Notes under the pieces: model-generated
The model's database searches: none
What the model was told of the DNA's origin: nothing
Seen by the model: only the letters and a program-made list of their open reading frames with translations
Made by a program: the position numbers and the translations under genes
In this document: piece by piece, positions 8,740 to 19,650 of the stretch
How the letters are laid out: every line of letters begins with the position of its first letter
How positions within the stretch are numbered: the first letter of the stretch is position 1
Source: Bathynomus jamesi
Lineage: Eukaryota; Arthropoda; Malacostraca; Isopoda; Cirolanidae
Assembly: GCA_023014485.1 (NCBI GenBank)
Contig: JAJOZX010012065.1
Coordinates: 50,263-114,262, forward strand
Reading direction: 5' to 3'
DNA: 64,000 bases

Positions 8740-10580
8740 TGCAATACTCCCAACAACAGGACGAACACACCCAGAACCTTCGAGCGCGCCTGGAACAAAA
8801 GGAACCATCGAAGGTAAAAGAACAGTACAACCTGAAAGATGGGTTCGCACATTTTAGGAACGAAGATGGAAACGACCTCGTGGAAATACCAAAGGATCTC
8901 GTAGATATAGCTATTGGACTTTGTCACGACTCACCTTTGTATGGCCACATGGGACCGGATCGCACCATCAAGAGTCTTTTGGAGCGATACCATTTTCCCG
9001 AAATGAACAGAAAGGTACATGAATACATCGCTGAATGTCCGTCTTGTTTAAAACATAAAGGCAACGTACCGTCCACAGCTCCCATGCATAAATATCCAGT
9101 GTGCCAACGGCCCTGGCAAAGAACTGGAATGGACATACTGGGACCATTCCCCAAAACATTAAAGGGAAACCAGTACATCATTGTGTTTACGGACCACTTC
9201 TCGCGTTACAGCGAAGTAGTTGCCATTCCAAACCAGACATCGGAAACTGTGGCAAGAGCCCTAATGGAACGCGTCATCCAAATCATACTACTCCTTCCAT
9301 CCTAATTTCGGATAACGCCCTTAGTTTCACTTCCAAACTGTTCGAGTCACTCTGTAACATGTGTAAAATTAAAAACACACACTGTGGCATACCATCCGCA
9401 GGCAAACGGCTTAGTGGAAAGAGACAATCGGAAAATCCTAGAAGCCCTCCGCCATGTTGTCGATGCATCCTCCCGTACATGGAATGATTCCTTCCCCATG
9501 GTGCAAACAGCCATCAACAACGGCTATGACGTGCCTATCGGGAACACCCCTCATTTCGTCCCGGCAGTTCTAACATCTTCCGAGATGGCAGAAGCAAATC
9601 AGCAACTAGCTGAACGATCTTTCAAAAATTTTGACATAATCCGCGCTGCCCTAGACCAGGGGTCCCCAACCTTTTTATACCGAAGAGTACATTCAAGACT
9701 ACCGGTAGTGCGGCGGGCACCATTTACTTTTTCGAGGCAAATTTATAGTTGGACTTAATAATGAACATAATACACAAAAAAAACATCTAATTCCTATTTA
9801 AAATAATGAACATAATACACAAAAAAAATATTTAATTCCTATGTGAAATAATGAACATAATGCACAAAAAAAAAACATTTAATTCCTATGTAAAATAATG
9901 AACATAAAACAAAAAAAAACAAGGATGGGCTAACTATGCATCTTAGAAAAATTATCAAAACGGTAACTTAATTTATTTATAAAGAAATAATTATTTTCAA
10001 ATAAATGAACATCTGTTTCTGTAATTAACTACTAAAATTTAGTAAAATGTTAAGTATGTTACATATTTTAAATATTTAGTAACTAAATATTTAAAATATG
10101 TAACATACTTAACATTTTATTAAAAATTTAAATAAAAACTTATCAATCGCAGTCAGTCAGTGGCGGGCACACGCAAAAGGGTGGGCGGGCACCATGGTGC
10201 TCGCGGGAACAGGGTTGGGGACCCCTGCCCTAGACCAACGAAACCAAGAGATGGAGCAGGAGCAACATAGGCGTCATCCCCGTCAACGGACTATAATCGT
10301 CAGCATGCGATATTATATAAAGAGCGTGAAACAGCCAAGTGCTCATCGCAAACTATACCCAAAATGGGATGGCCCATATATGATTATGAAAAACCTCGGA
10401 AAGAACCGTTACGAAATCCTCGACCTCCGAGTTCATTCCAAACTAAAGATCATTCACGCTGATAATTTGAAGATAGCTGCAGAACAACACCTTCCCAAAA
10501 ACCAGCTGCCAGGCGTTCGAGCCGCTTATTCTTCGAAAGATCACGGTATTAACAAATCCAGCAGGGATAAAAAAAACTGA
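8740..10580 (+). pseudogene. pol: Integrase of Gypsy element 1, split by a hAT-type insertion
   Basis: The zinc-binding HHCC domain is visible as C-H-D-S-P-L-Y-G-H-M-G then C-P-S-C. The catalytic core shows T-G-M-D-I-L-G-P-F (first Asp), I-S-D-N-A-L-S-F (second Asp) and N-G-L-V-E-R-D-N-R (Glu) with a frameshift near 9290-9390. The 571-base insertion at 9657-10227 interrupts it. Beyond, W-D-G-P-Y-M-I-M-K-N and L-K-I-I-H-A-D-N-L-K-I form the GPY/F-type C-terminal module. Integrase inserts the cDNA into the host chromosome. Confidence 0.85.
9657..10227. mobile_element. Non-autonomous hAT-type transposon, 571 bp
   Basis: The ends CAGGGGTCCCCAACC and GGTTGGGGACCCCTG are exact inverted repeats of 15 bases. 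The flanks carry an identical 8-base duplication CCCTAGAC at 9649-9656 and 10228-10235. CAGGG ends with 8-base duplications define hAT elements. Inside are about four tandem copies of a 45-base AT-rich unit (about 9757-9925) and a long palindrome (about 10040-10120). It encodes no transposase. Confidence 0.92.
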
Positions 10581-10581
10581 A

Positions 10582-10881
10582 GTGGTCACCGGGGAAACCA
10601 CTGCCCGTGACGAAAATTGGTACCTTGTAATACCACCAGTACTCGAGCCAATCTCTGAACAAGAAGAGGTCCCAGAACCAAGAGTCCTATCGGACCCAGA
10701 CCATGGAAAAACCCCTTCTAGAGGATCACCCAGTGAAACTCCACCATCTCCTCCGTCACCACCCTCACCGATTGATGAGCGACGCATGGACCCTACATAC
10801 CTCCCGCAAATACATCAACCACGTGAGCTAGAACCTTCACATAAGAAATTAACCCGCTCAGAATCCGAGCTTAACGGTTGA
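10582..10881 (+). CDS. Pro/Glu-rich C-terminal tail of Gypsy element 1 pol
   Basis: A 99-codon frame directly after the integrase tail, rich in Pro, Ser and Glu (P-P-S-P-P-S-P-P-S-P near residue 57). Such low-complexity tails are common after the GPY/F module. It begins two bases after the previous frame stops, so a frameshift probably separates it from integrase. Confidence 0.45.
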   Translation: MVTGETTARDENWYLVIPPVLEPISEQEEVPEPRVLSDPDHGKTPSRGSPSETPPSPPSPPSPIDERRMDPTYLPQIHQPRELEPSHKKLTRSESELNG

Positions 10882-10975
10882 TCCCCACTGCCACCAAGTC
10901 GAGTCCGACCACTTCGCCCACAAACACAAGTGTCCACACGGCAACCCCCAGCTCCGTATAATCTAAGACGTAGAA

Positions 10976-12683
10976 ATGAATAAAACTGTACCCCTTATAA
11001 TTTTCCAAATTATTTACTCTTGTAGTCCTAGCATTAAAATTTCTACCGAAGTTGTTATAGAAAAGCCTGCAGAAGGTAAATTTTTGAAAGGACACGCGGA
11101 CCTTTTTATCAATTTGCAACCCCGATAGAATTAAGATCAATTTCCTTCAGATAAAAACCCATTTAAAAGCGTTTGAAAGTAAAGTTCGGGTTCTGTTAAA
11201 AATATCCCGGGAAGAGACCAGATTAGTCGCGTTCTGTTAGAAAATACATTCGAAAATATTCAAACTACAGCACACACCCTATCAGAAATATTAGCATTAC
11301 CATGGATACAAACTGGAACTCAAAACTAGGCAAAATTTAATCCGAGAAATAAAATGGGACTGATAGATATAGGAGGAAAAATGTTCAAGGGTTTATTCGG
11401 ATTAGTAACCGAAGAAGATATTAAAAGAATTGAACTCAAATTGAATCTCTTCGCCCGAAATCGGCAATATAATGGGCACATGTTAAAACAAACCATCAGG
11501 TCACTACACGAAAACAATCGCTTCCTCCACGCCTTTGGACAGATTTACATACCTTGAATCCCTGTTATCTCAATACAAAACACAAAATATATCTAGAATT
11601 AATAGAAATAATTAACCTACAATTAACCCTAATCGATAAATATTTACAGCAAATAATTACGATTCATTCCAAAGTTTTGCGTGCAACCCAGCTAGCCCAT
11701 AGTGGGATACACTTCAGTCCTTGATTCACACCTCTCAGACACAATTAAAATTATCACCCATATTCCCACTCAACCATACAAATTACCCCCAATTTCTAGA
11801 ATACACCTGAACTGTACGTGGACCATGCCCCTATACGTACCTCATAATTGTACCATTTTTCGATGTACTCACTTATGACAAATTTCACCCTTTCCCAGCA
11901 CCATACCAAAACAATTCTAATATCTATCGATTGTACCTACCCACGTACCACCTTACCTTCTCCTCACCAAAGATCTGTCAGCATATTCTATGATGTCAGA
12001 TAGCGACGTCCGGCATTGCAGATTCCCGCAAACAAATAAATAACTCGTCTGCCCTGCACTCAAACCAGTAATTCTTCCAACTACTAGGTCTTGCTTTTGA
12101 CTTAATTCGTGACCGTCATGCCCCGGTATGTTCGTTTACAAAATTTCATTCCTATAAAACCGTCCAACTTCTAATTGGACCAGATATCTGGATTTCTTTC
12201 GTGAAAAGGACTACCGCTACCTTCCGGTGCCCGTCAAATTATTCCCTCATTACAATACCTATGGTTATTCGGCTACCAATTGGTTGTTCCTTGCGTTCGA
12301 AAACTTTCCAAATATACAACCCTTACAAGGTTACCATTAATGACTCATACCCCTTCCCGTCGCAAATTAAATTTAAACCCGTTGTAGAAATCTTAAATCT
12401 CTCCATGAAACCTGTAACCATCCTACCCGAACTCCATACCCCTAAATGGAATGATCAATTAAGTCGTTTTAAAATTTTAGATGATAACCAGAATAACCTC
12501 TTACAAATACTACAACCTGTAACAATTTTTTCACTATCTGCCGTTAGTATCATTATTGTATGTGCTATTATCCTCGGTATATTTGTGGTAAAAAGATCGT
12601 TCTTGGAACGAAGGAAAATAAGAGGTACCGAACAACGTGAAACTATTTATGCACGACCAAAAGTGCGTACTCAGACCACGTGA
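10976..12683 (+). pseudogene. env: Envelope-like (F-type) glycoprotein of Gypsy element 1, broken
   Basis: ATG at 10976 begins a hydrophobic leader (V-P-L-I-I-F-Q-I-I-Y) resembling a signal peptide. Several stops follow. At 11354 M-G-L-I-D-I-G-G-K-M-F-K-G-L-F-G has the glycine-rich amphipathic character of the fusion-peptide region in F-type envelope proteins of errantiviruses and baculoviruses. The final 160-codon frame (12201-12683) ends with a membrane segment (V-S-I-I-I-V-C-A-I-I-L-G-I-F-V-V) and a basic cytoplasmic tail, as in these fusion proteins. It is interrupted by multiple stops and frame changes between 11100 and 12200 and cannot be functional. Confidence 0.7.
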
Positions 12684-12818
12684 ACTAGACTTAACCACCC
12701 CGACTTATGTTGTATATATAAATCTGTAATATAAAAACCAATAGTTATCATCTAGTTAGCATTAGTTAGGATGTTATATTATTGTATTGTATTAACTGCA
12801 TTGTATTAATATCATTCT

Positions 12819-12832
12819 AGAAGGGAGAGCCC
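12819..12832 (+). other. Polypurine tract before the 3' LTR
   Basis: AGAAGGGAGAGCCC directly precedes TGTAAAAATG, the start of the 3' LTR, in the position of a plus-strand primer site. Confidence 0.6.
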
Positions 12833-13068
12833 TGTAAAAATGAACAATGAATAATTCCTTTGTTCATATATTCTTATATTCATTTACATAATTCTTATGT
12901 CCATTTATATACTTCGTATATTTATAATTCGTGTATTTATATAATCCTCTATATTCTGATATATTTATATTCATATAATCCTTATGTTTACCTAATCCGT
13001 GTATTTATATATCTTTATATAAATCCTTATATTCATTATATCCTTATATTCATTATATTCATACAGTA

Positions 13069-14431
13069 AGGGGTTCCAAAAAACCTTAGCCCCCCATTTG
13101 CAGCTTACATGTTTACTTATATCGAAATAGTTTTTAGTGATATATAAAATATATAAAATTCTTTATTTATTGCAGGTATTAAAATTACTCTAGCTGATAA
13201 AGTGATAATATAATGGCTTCTCAATTAATTGGTGATTCGGAGGCAACGTGTGATAGATCGCATACGAGCAATAACATTTCGGGAAGCTTGTGATGCTGGA
13301 GCCACCTTTATAACACGTTCATGGGTTGCTAAAAAGTTGCGAAGTGAGGACTTCGTCAAAAGAAATTGGAATAAAACTTTGGATGAATGTGAAATAGATA
13401 CAACCAAATCTGGGCGCCCAAATTTGCCACTCTCTCAGGAAACAAAGGACATCATTGAAAGCGGTACGTATAAGCGGAAAAACAGCTGTGCTAAACTTTC
13501 TAGAGAGATCGAAGTGTTGAGAGGAAAGATCGTTAGTGGTGAGATCATTCGACTGTACCGTCATAGGCAAGGTTTAAAGCCTTGGCATGAACTTCCAAAG
13601 CCAAGAAAAACTCAACTTAACATCGATGACAGAATGTGGCTTGCCCATTATCTTGAAGATTGGGATGTGGATGATTTCATGCATTTAGCTGTCTCAGATG
13701 AATTTTTGGTTTACGTAACACGTCGGCCTAACTACCAAAATGATCGAGTGTTGGCCACAACACCAGATGAAATCGATGACAATGAACATTATCGCGAATT
13801 ATTAAAAAGTCCAGACTGTGTTGTTTTTTTTTTTTGCTCACTGCAAAGAAGCTCATGTGGGTGCTGAAGCCAAATGGTCAGAGTTGGGATGGACAGTATT
13901 TTCGTGATATTATTCTATCCCAGCATGTCATTCCTTTTCTAAGAAACCCAAACAATGTTATGGATGTCGATCAGGTCACACTTCTGCACGATAAGGCCCC
14001 TGCTTTAAGGCATTAGCCACTCAACAGTTGTTGCGGAACCATGAGATCGATTTCTTTGGAAATGAAGGATGGCCAGGAAATTCTCCTGATCTGAACGTCT
14101 GTGAACACATTAGATCAGTTATAAAGGACAAGGTTGAATGTCTCTTGTTTGAAGAACCTGCAGCAAATCGATTTTCGAAGGATACAATGACGCAACACAG
14201 TGAAACTATTTTAGCAAATTTGCGTAACGATCAAGATCTATTCACGTCACTTTTGGCAAGCTACCCAAAGCGAATTTAGGCTGTCTTGGAAGCCAATGGC
14301 AGGAACACCAAGTTTTAATTGCTTCTCATTAAATGCAGGATTAAATTCTCTTTTGTAATGTTTGTTTAGTTTTACTGTACCTCTAATGGTTTAGGCCATG
14401 GGCGGGGGTGCTAAAGTTTATTGGAGCCCCG
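13069..14431 (+). mobile_element. Tc1/mariner-superfamily transposon inserted in the 3' LTR
   Basis: TA dinucleotides at 13067-13068 and 14432-14433 flank imperfect inverted ends: AGGGGTTCCAAAAAACCTTA on the left and, read inward from the right, CGGGGCTCCAATAAACTTTA. Length is about 1.36 kb, normal for the superfamily. It carries one broken transposase gene. Confidence 0.88.
13213..14279 (+). pseudogene. Tc1/mariner-type transposase, broken
   Basis: An ATG at 13213 is one frame away from the main reading frame (about 13240-13867), so a frameshift lies near the start. The first ~130 residues include helix-turn-helix-type segments (F-R-E-A-C-D-A-G-A-T-F-I-T and S-W-V-A-K-K-L). The C-terminal catalytic part continues in two further frames: L-L-H-D-K-A-P-A-L for an Asp box and N-S-P-D-L-N-V-C-E-H for the final acidic box. 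A T-run at about 13823 and a TAG near 14014 break the gene. Transposase cuts and pastes the element at TA sites. Confidence 0.8.
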
Positions 14432-15334
14432 TACTTATATTTATATAATATTTATATTCAAATATTCATTTTTACATAAGGACCAAAATCGCCTAACGCG
14501 AGTTTAGATAAAATTTTGATTTGCCTTCTATTTTTGCTAAATAATTGGTGACTTGTTTCTTTCTAAATTACCTAATCATTTTTTTTATTTAGCTTAATAA
14601 TGAATCCTGATTAAATTTTGCAATGTTCATTTTTTCTATACATTCTCTCTTCGTTATAAAAGATGAGGTCATGTCTTGCCAAAACGTTTAATTGTAAATC
14701 TTAAACCTTTAATTTTTGCTCATATGCATATTTTAGTGTAAAGATGCATAGTTCAATTTCCATTTTTAGTCAACTCGGTAGATCATGATAACCTCAGAGC
14801 TGAAATTATGGGGTTTAGGTAAAATATGGCTTCATCCTCAATATCTTGTTTGTTTAAACGTTGCCACAGCTAAAAAATGTACCTTATCTTCAATACTGTG
14901 CAAAAATAATGCAGCCTATAGAGAATTAAAATTAACCAAGTCAACATTAAATAATAATGACGTCCACAAATCTGGGTATAAAAACCCATGTAAATTTTCA
15001 AATTATTTCAGAATTAGAAATAGAGGCTGAGCACTACCTGTACATTTTAGCAGTAAATTATAGTAAGAAAAAGTCTTTATCTTCTTCAAGCCTTGCTCTC
15101 TTCAGAGAACTTAGTCACTAAAATAGAGAAAAATAATTTCCCGATACCATACAAGAAGAATCGGGGAACCTTCAGATAGCTCTACAGAATCTTCTGATCT
15201 ACTATAAGAAGAACTCGAAGAGTAGTATAGAAGAAACTACTGCGAGTACAAATCCGTTGCTGCCACTAATCAGAACCCCCGTCGACTTCGAACCAACCAA
15301 GGCCATAGACGGAGGGGTTAACATGTTATATAAT

Positions 15335-15390
15335 ATATATATATATATATTTATATATATATTTTATATATAAATAAATATATATATAAA
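15335..15390. repeat. (TA)n microsatellite
   Basis: TA-rich run immediately downstream of the 3' LTR. Confidence 0.85.
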
Positions 15391-15499
15391 GTGTGTACTG
15401 TTATTTTGCTTACATTTTTTCTTTTATTGTTAATAAATAAATAATGTGTTAATTATTTTTGCTGAGCAATTTTAAGAGAACGTCTCCCTCACTCTTGCC

Positions 15500-15850
15500 T
15501 TTAATAAACAATATAATTAAAATAAATGCTGCTGCTTGGCAACCCTGCATATAAATAAATAAAAACAATAACTGGCAAACGTTCCAGAAATAAAAATTAA
15601 AATAAATTGTGGTATCTTGCAACCCTCCTTAAATAAATAAATAAATAAAATAAATAGTGCTCTCTGGAAACTTATCTATATATAAATAAATAAATAAAAT
15701 GGTGGTATCTGACAACTCTGCCTTTAATATATAAATAAATAAATCAGTAACTGGTAACCGTTCCAGAAATAAAAATTAAAATAAATATTGGTATCTGACA
15801 ATTCCAGACCCTGTATATAACAGCTGCTGGTACTCTGGATTCTCATAATG
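15500..15850. repeat. Degenerate tandem repeat resembling a retroelement leader
   Basis: Four to five diverged units share GCAACCCTGC / ACTGGYAAMCGTTCCAGAAA followed by AAATAAATAAA. The GGCAACCCTG and TTCCAGACCCTG strings resemble the duplicated leader after the 5' LTR of Gypsy element 1. This could be a second, older leader remnant, or a TAAA-rich minisatellite. No gene is present. Confidence 0.45.
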
Positions 15851-15899
15851 TGTCTGGCTGGGGCCAGCCGAACGTATGTTCTTTTCTCTCTCCTTCTTA

Positions 15900-16187
15900 G
15901 GTTAAGGCTTACGTTAGGTTTTCCGTTTGGGAGTGAGAACATCCCCCCTCCTCCCCCCAAAGTTCCTCTTTCATTGCAACTTGGGGGATAACCCCTCCCA
16001 CTTGTTGCATAACCTCCTCCCCTTCTCAAAATTCCCCTCTTCCCTTTGCAATCCCCCTTTACAACATTCCCCACCCCATCTGCAACATTTCCCCCTTTGC
16101 ACCATTGATCAACATTTGCAACAATGTAATTGTACTCTCCATTTTGCGCCCATTCTACTAGCAAACACGACGCGAGTTCAGCAATTC
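15900..16187. other. C-rich stretch with no supported gene
   Basis: Pyrimidine-rich sequence with a CATTGCAACTTGGGGGATAACCCC segment related to the C-rich interior of the Helitron array at 18914-22905. The open frame across it is compositional. Confidence 0.4.
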
Positions 16188-16218
16188 AAAAAACGACATT
16201 GCTTATGGGATGACTTAA
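16186..16218. repeat. Orphan mariner terminal repeat
   Basis: AAAAAACGACATTGCTTATG then GGATGACTTAATA matches, with two differences, the right inverted repeat of the mariner at 23414-24691. No left end or transposase is nearby, so it is a relic end of the same family. Confidence 0.6.
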
Positions 16219-16429
16219 TAAATGCAAAGTTTAACGAACACATACACTATTTATTACTAAAAATTTTAAAGTTTGTAATATTTGTAAAGTGCTATAAAAC
16301 TTTGGGAGACATCGACAGAGCCGCACACTAAAATACTACTGAAAATACTTGTAACGCCTTTAGTATCATCTACAAAATTTAGATATTTTACAACCACCTA
16401 AACCGTCTCTAACTCAAATAGTTATGTAA

Positions 16430-17076
16430 CTAGCAAAAGATCGGCGCTACGCGCCGATTTTGCTAGATTTGCGATGCTTGGACCTTCGACCCAAACCGAA
16501 TTGTAGGCCTACGGCGTATTTTATTTTGAACATCAATAGCCCTTTATCTGGATATCGTTCCCATTCCTCTCACCTTGGGCCTCAGTAATTGGGGTGCCTG
16601 TGGCCCTCCAATTACTGGCGAACCAATTATTCGGTCAATAAAACTACAGAAAAGAACGCAGCAATGAAAATCTAAAACTTCACAAATCTTCATACGATGA
16701 ACTCGGATGTGAAGCTCAAGATTTTCATGACTGCGTTCTTTTCTATAGTTTTATTGACCAAATAATTGAACAATTATTTGGTCAATAAAACTATAGTCAT
16801 GAAAATCTTAAGCTTCACAAATATTGACACACTGTGAAGCTCAAGATTTTCATTGCTGCGTTCTTTTCTATAGTTTTATCGCGGTGCTGGGGGCCCTCGG
16901 GCCCAGTAATTGGTGGTGGTGGTCGGGGGGGGGGGATAGTCACACATATATTTTCGTTCATTACTCATCACCCCCATCCACCATACGAAGTTTGGTCGAA
17001 ATCGGTTCAGAAACGTAAAAGGTTTTTCTGCGGACAGACAGGCAGACACATTTTTGCAAAATTATAATAGTAATGA
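16430..17076 (-). mobile_element. Non-autonomous Helitron, reverse orientation
   Basis: Read on the minus strand, the 3' end is an 8-bp-stem hairpin (ATCGGCGC-GTA-GCGCCGAT) followed by CTTTTGCTAG, with A before it on the plus strand, the Helitron target rule. The 5' end would be TCATTACTATTATAA followed by TGTCTGCCTGTCTGTCC repeats at about 17030-17076, with T beyond. The interior has repeated ACTACAGAAAAGAACGCAG segments also found in the array downstream. No coding capacity. Confidence 0.6.
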
Positions 17077-17079
17077 TGC

Positions 17080-17340
17080 CCGATTAGGTTAATTAAATGG
17101 CCGGTTAGGTCAACTGAATGCCCGATTAGATTAATTGAATGCCCGGGTACGTTAATTGAATGCCCGGTTAGGTTAATTGTACACCCTTGACGATTGGTTA
17201 GGTTAAGTCATGATATTTTCGTTAAAGCCAACGAAAATATCACGACTTAACCTAACCAATCGTCAAGGGCGTACAGATGACCTAACCTGGCATTCAATGA
17301 ACCTAACCGGGTATTCAATAATTTTACCATAGGTTTCGTA
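17080..17340. repeat. GGTTAGG foldback element
   Basis: A nearly perfect palindrome with arms of about 44 bases at 17184-17279 (CCCTTGACGATTGGTTAGG outward, ATATTTTCGTT at the loop) sits between further inverted GAATGCCCGGTTAGGTTAAT repeats. Single-arm relatives occur at 3060-3170 and 39475-39600. Confidence 0.75.
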
Positions 17341-17380
17341 ATGATCTTGATGACGTCATTTAATGTTTTAAAATTAATTA

Positions 17381-18026
17381 CACTGCCCAACAAAAAAAAA
17401 ATTTTTTGCTGCTGATTTAATTCTAAGACCTGTTTCTGGATAATATTGATGTATTGATTTAAAAAATCACCTTAGATTTTGTCCATCACATCAGGTTTTC
17501 GTGCAATGCAATATGCCTATTTTGGGTGATCCATGAAGGGCGCTTATCAAAATTGATGATTTTTGAGACCTGTTAACAGCTGTTTTGCTGTTAAAATGTT
17601 ATCTGTGGAATACGCAAATCTGTGCATTAAATCTAAAGGTCATGTACAACATATTAAATCTTGGGTATCTGTGATTTCCCCAGGTGTGAGCGTGACGTCA
17701 TGATCTGCTTTAATATGGATTCATTTTTTGCTTATTTAAACACTTTTAATCACTTTATGTGTCAATATTACCATTGCATATTAAAGTTCACTCCCTGCAC
17801 AATTGTTTACTTTTCCATGCTGATTCTGAGTATGTAAAACTTATTTTTTGAAAAGAAAAAAAATTGGGCATAACCCTGCCAAAATGCGATATCTCCAAAT
17901 ATCCGTATTTGATTGCTTGAAACCTGACGTGATAGGCAAAAACTAAGGTGATTTTTTAAATCAGCACACAAAGTTACCTAAAAACTGGTGTTAGAATTAA
18001 ATCAGCAAAATTGGTGTTGGGCAGTG
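17381..18026. mobile_element. MITE with CACTGCCCAACA ends and TTA duplication
   Basis: The left end CACTGCCCAACA is matched by TGTTGGGCAGTG on the right. Subterminal inverted matches include GCTGATTTAATTCTAA / TTAGAATTAAATCAGC and AAAAAATCACCTTAG. The flanking TTA (17378-17380 and 18027-18029) would be a 3-base target duplication, as PIF/Harbinger elements make. No protein is encoded. Confidence 0.7.
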
Positions 18027-18029
18027 TTA

Positions 18030-18640
18030 TTTAATTGCTATTTTATTACTTACAGCGACAGGCATAATGATATTAGGATACCTAATAGAATTTTTGTAAT
18101 ATTTTAAAGTGGGAAAATAAATAATTTTCTAAAATGATCTTCAACTAAAAAGCGCATCTAATCAGATAACTTAATTAACGTATTTCTATGACAACTAAAA
18201 AATAGAATGATAAATCAATATCCTATCAAATTGTTTGTGTATACGTAAAATTATTTGTACAAAAGCCACAGGAATTAAACGCTCAAAAGTCACGGTAAAT
18301 AATTTCGAGTGTGGCTCGTTTAACTTTAAACTCGTGTTTATTTAAATTGCCTGTTTTAATTATGTAATTTTTTATATTGAATCGATAAAGAAATCTTTTG
18401 TGAATCGAAAAATGTTAAAATTATAACAAATATCAAAATATTTTGTATAAAAATCATTGAATTTTAAAAATATCAAAATATTTTGTATAAAAATCATTGA
18501 ATTTTAAAAATACATGTTTGTTTTTAGTTTTTTTGTAAAAAGTTCGTTATGAATTTTAAAAATATATGCTTTTTTTAAATTGAATCGATAAATAAATCTT
18601 TTGTGAATCGAATGATATAAAATGTTTAGTAAATATTGAC
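18030..18640. other. AT-rich stretch with a short direct duplication, no gene
   Basis: An approximately 45-base segment (ATATCAAAATATTTTGTATA then AAAATCATTGAATTTTAAAA) is directly repeated at about 18425-18510. Nothing else is recognised. Confidence 0.45.
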
Positions 18641-18679
18641 TTATTTTGTGCCAAAATTATGATTAAAAATTAAAAATTA

Positions 18680-18913
18680 AAAAAATGCGTGTACAGGCAG
18701 GGGAAGAACTATACCCCTAAAAGGGGGGAAGGAATTATGTTAGGGAATTTTTGTTTAGCATGGGCACTGCACAATAAAAAGATGCATCGAATGGTGAAAA
18801 CCGCATTGTTCTACACCAATTGTAGCGACCTGTAGGTGTGCGCAAAAAAACTGTTACATATATATATATATATATATATATATAAGGCTTCATTTCTGAA
18901 ATAGTATATTAGA
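18680..18913 (-). mobile_element. 5' half of a Helitron of the array family
   Basis: This matches the TC-end half of the array units (ATGGGCACTGCACAA, GGTGAAAACCGCATTGTTCT, ending TAGTATATTAGA). It directly abuts the CTAG end of the next Helitron at 18914. Confidence 0.7.
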
Positions 18914-19650
18914 CTAGCAGTTCCCGTCACTTCGCTGACGGTGAGACAGGCTAAACTACAGAAAAGAACGCAGCCGTGAAAATTTTGAGCTTCACATTGT
19001 GTCAACATTTCTGAATCTGTATCTCCCAAAACCCCCTCACCCCCATTCATGCAACTTGGGGCTAACCCCCTCCCCCATTACTCCCACCCATCCCCATTTC
19101 CCCACCCCTCCCCATTTCCCCACCCCTCCCCATTTCCCCACCGCTCCCCATTACCCCCACCGCTCCCCATTTCCCCACCCCTCCCTATTTCCACACCCCT
19201 CCCCCCATTACCCCCCCCCCCCCACCTTTCCCCCATTACTGCCCGGGATAAATTTCACAAACAGACAGGCTAACTACAAAAAAGAACACAGTCATGAAAA
19301 TCTTGAGCTTCACATTCCCGCCCGTAATACAATTTCTGAAATTTTTTCTCACAATTTTCTCTCACAATTTCTGAAAGTGTGACGGACCCCCTCCCCCATT
19401 ACCCCACCCCTCCCCCATTTTGTGACAAAATTATGATTAAAAGTGAAGAAATGGGAAGAACTGCACCCCTAAAAGGGGGGGGCAGGATTTGTTAGGGAAT
19501 TTTTTTTTAGCATGGGCACTGCACAACAAAAAGACGCATCGAACGGTGAAAACCGCATTGTTCTACACCAATTGTAGCGACCTGTAGGTGTGCGCAAAAC
19601 AACTGTTACATATATACTATAAGGCTTCATTTCTGAAATAGTATATTAGA
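18914..19650 (-). mobile_element. Non-autonomous Helitron, array copy 1
   Basis: On the minus strand it begins TCTAATATACTATTTCAG at 19650 and ends with hairpin CCGTCAGCGAAGTGACGG, GAACTG, CTAG at 18914. Plus-strand neighbours are A (18913) and T (19651), the A|T insertion rule. The interior holds a C-rich minisatellite (about 19065-19240). Confidence 0.85.

Larger units (their letters stand above)
3799..15323 (+). mobile_element. Ty3/Gypsy LTR retrotransposon 1 with envelope-like gene, degenerate
   Basis: A 5' LTR fragment (3799-4131), a primer-binding-type TGG start at 4135, gag, pol (protease, RT, RNase H, integrase with GPY/F-type tail), an envelope-like reading frame, a purine-rich tract and a 3' LTR occur in canonical order. 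The layout matches envelope-bearing Ty3/Gypsy (errantivirus-like) elements. All genes carry stops or frameshifts. Two later insertions interrupt it: a hAT-type element at 9657-10227 in the integrase and a mariner-like element at 13069-14431 in the 3' LTR. The 5' LTR lacks most of its left part relative to the 3' copy. Confidence 0.9.
12833..15323 (+). repeat. 3' LTR of Gypsy element 1 (about 1.13 kb without its insertion)
   Basis: It starts TGTAAAAATGAACAATG and ends GGGGTTAACA. The first part is a TTCATATAT-rich low-complexity region. An inverted copy of the same start occurs at 55285 and of the same end at about 42154. The mariner-like element 13069-14431 interrupts it. Confidence 0.8.
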
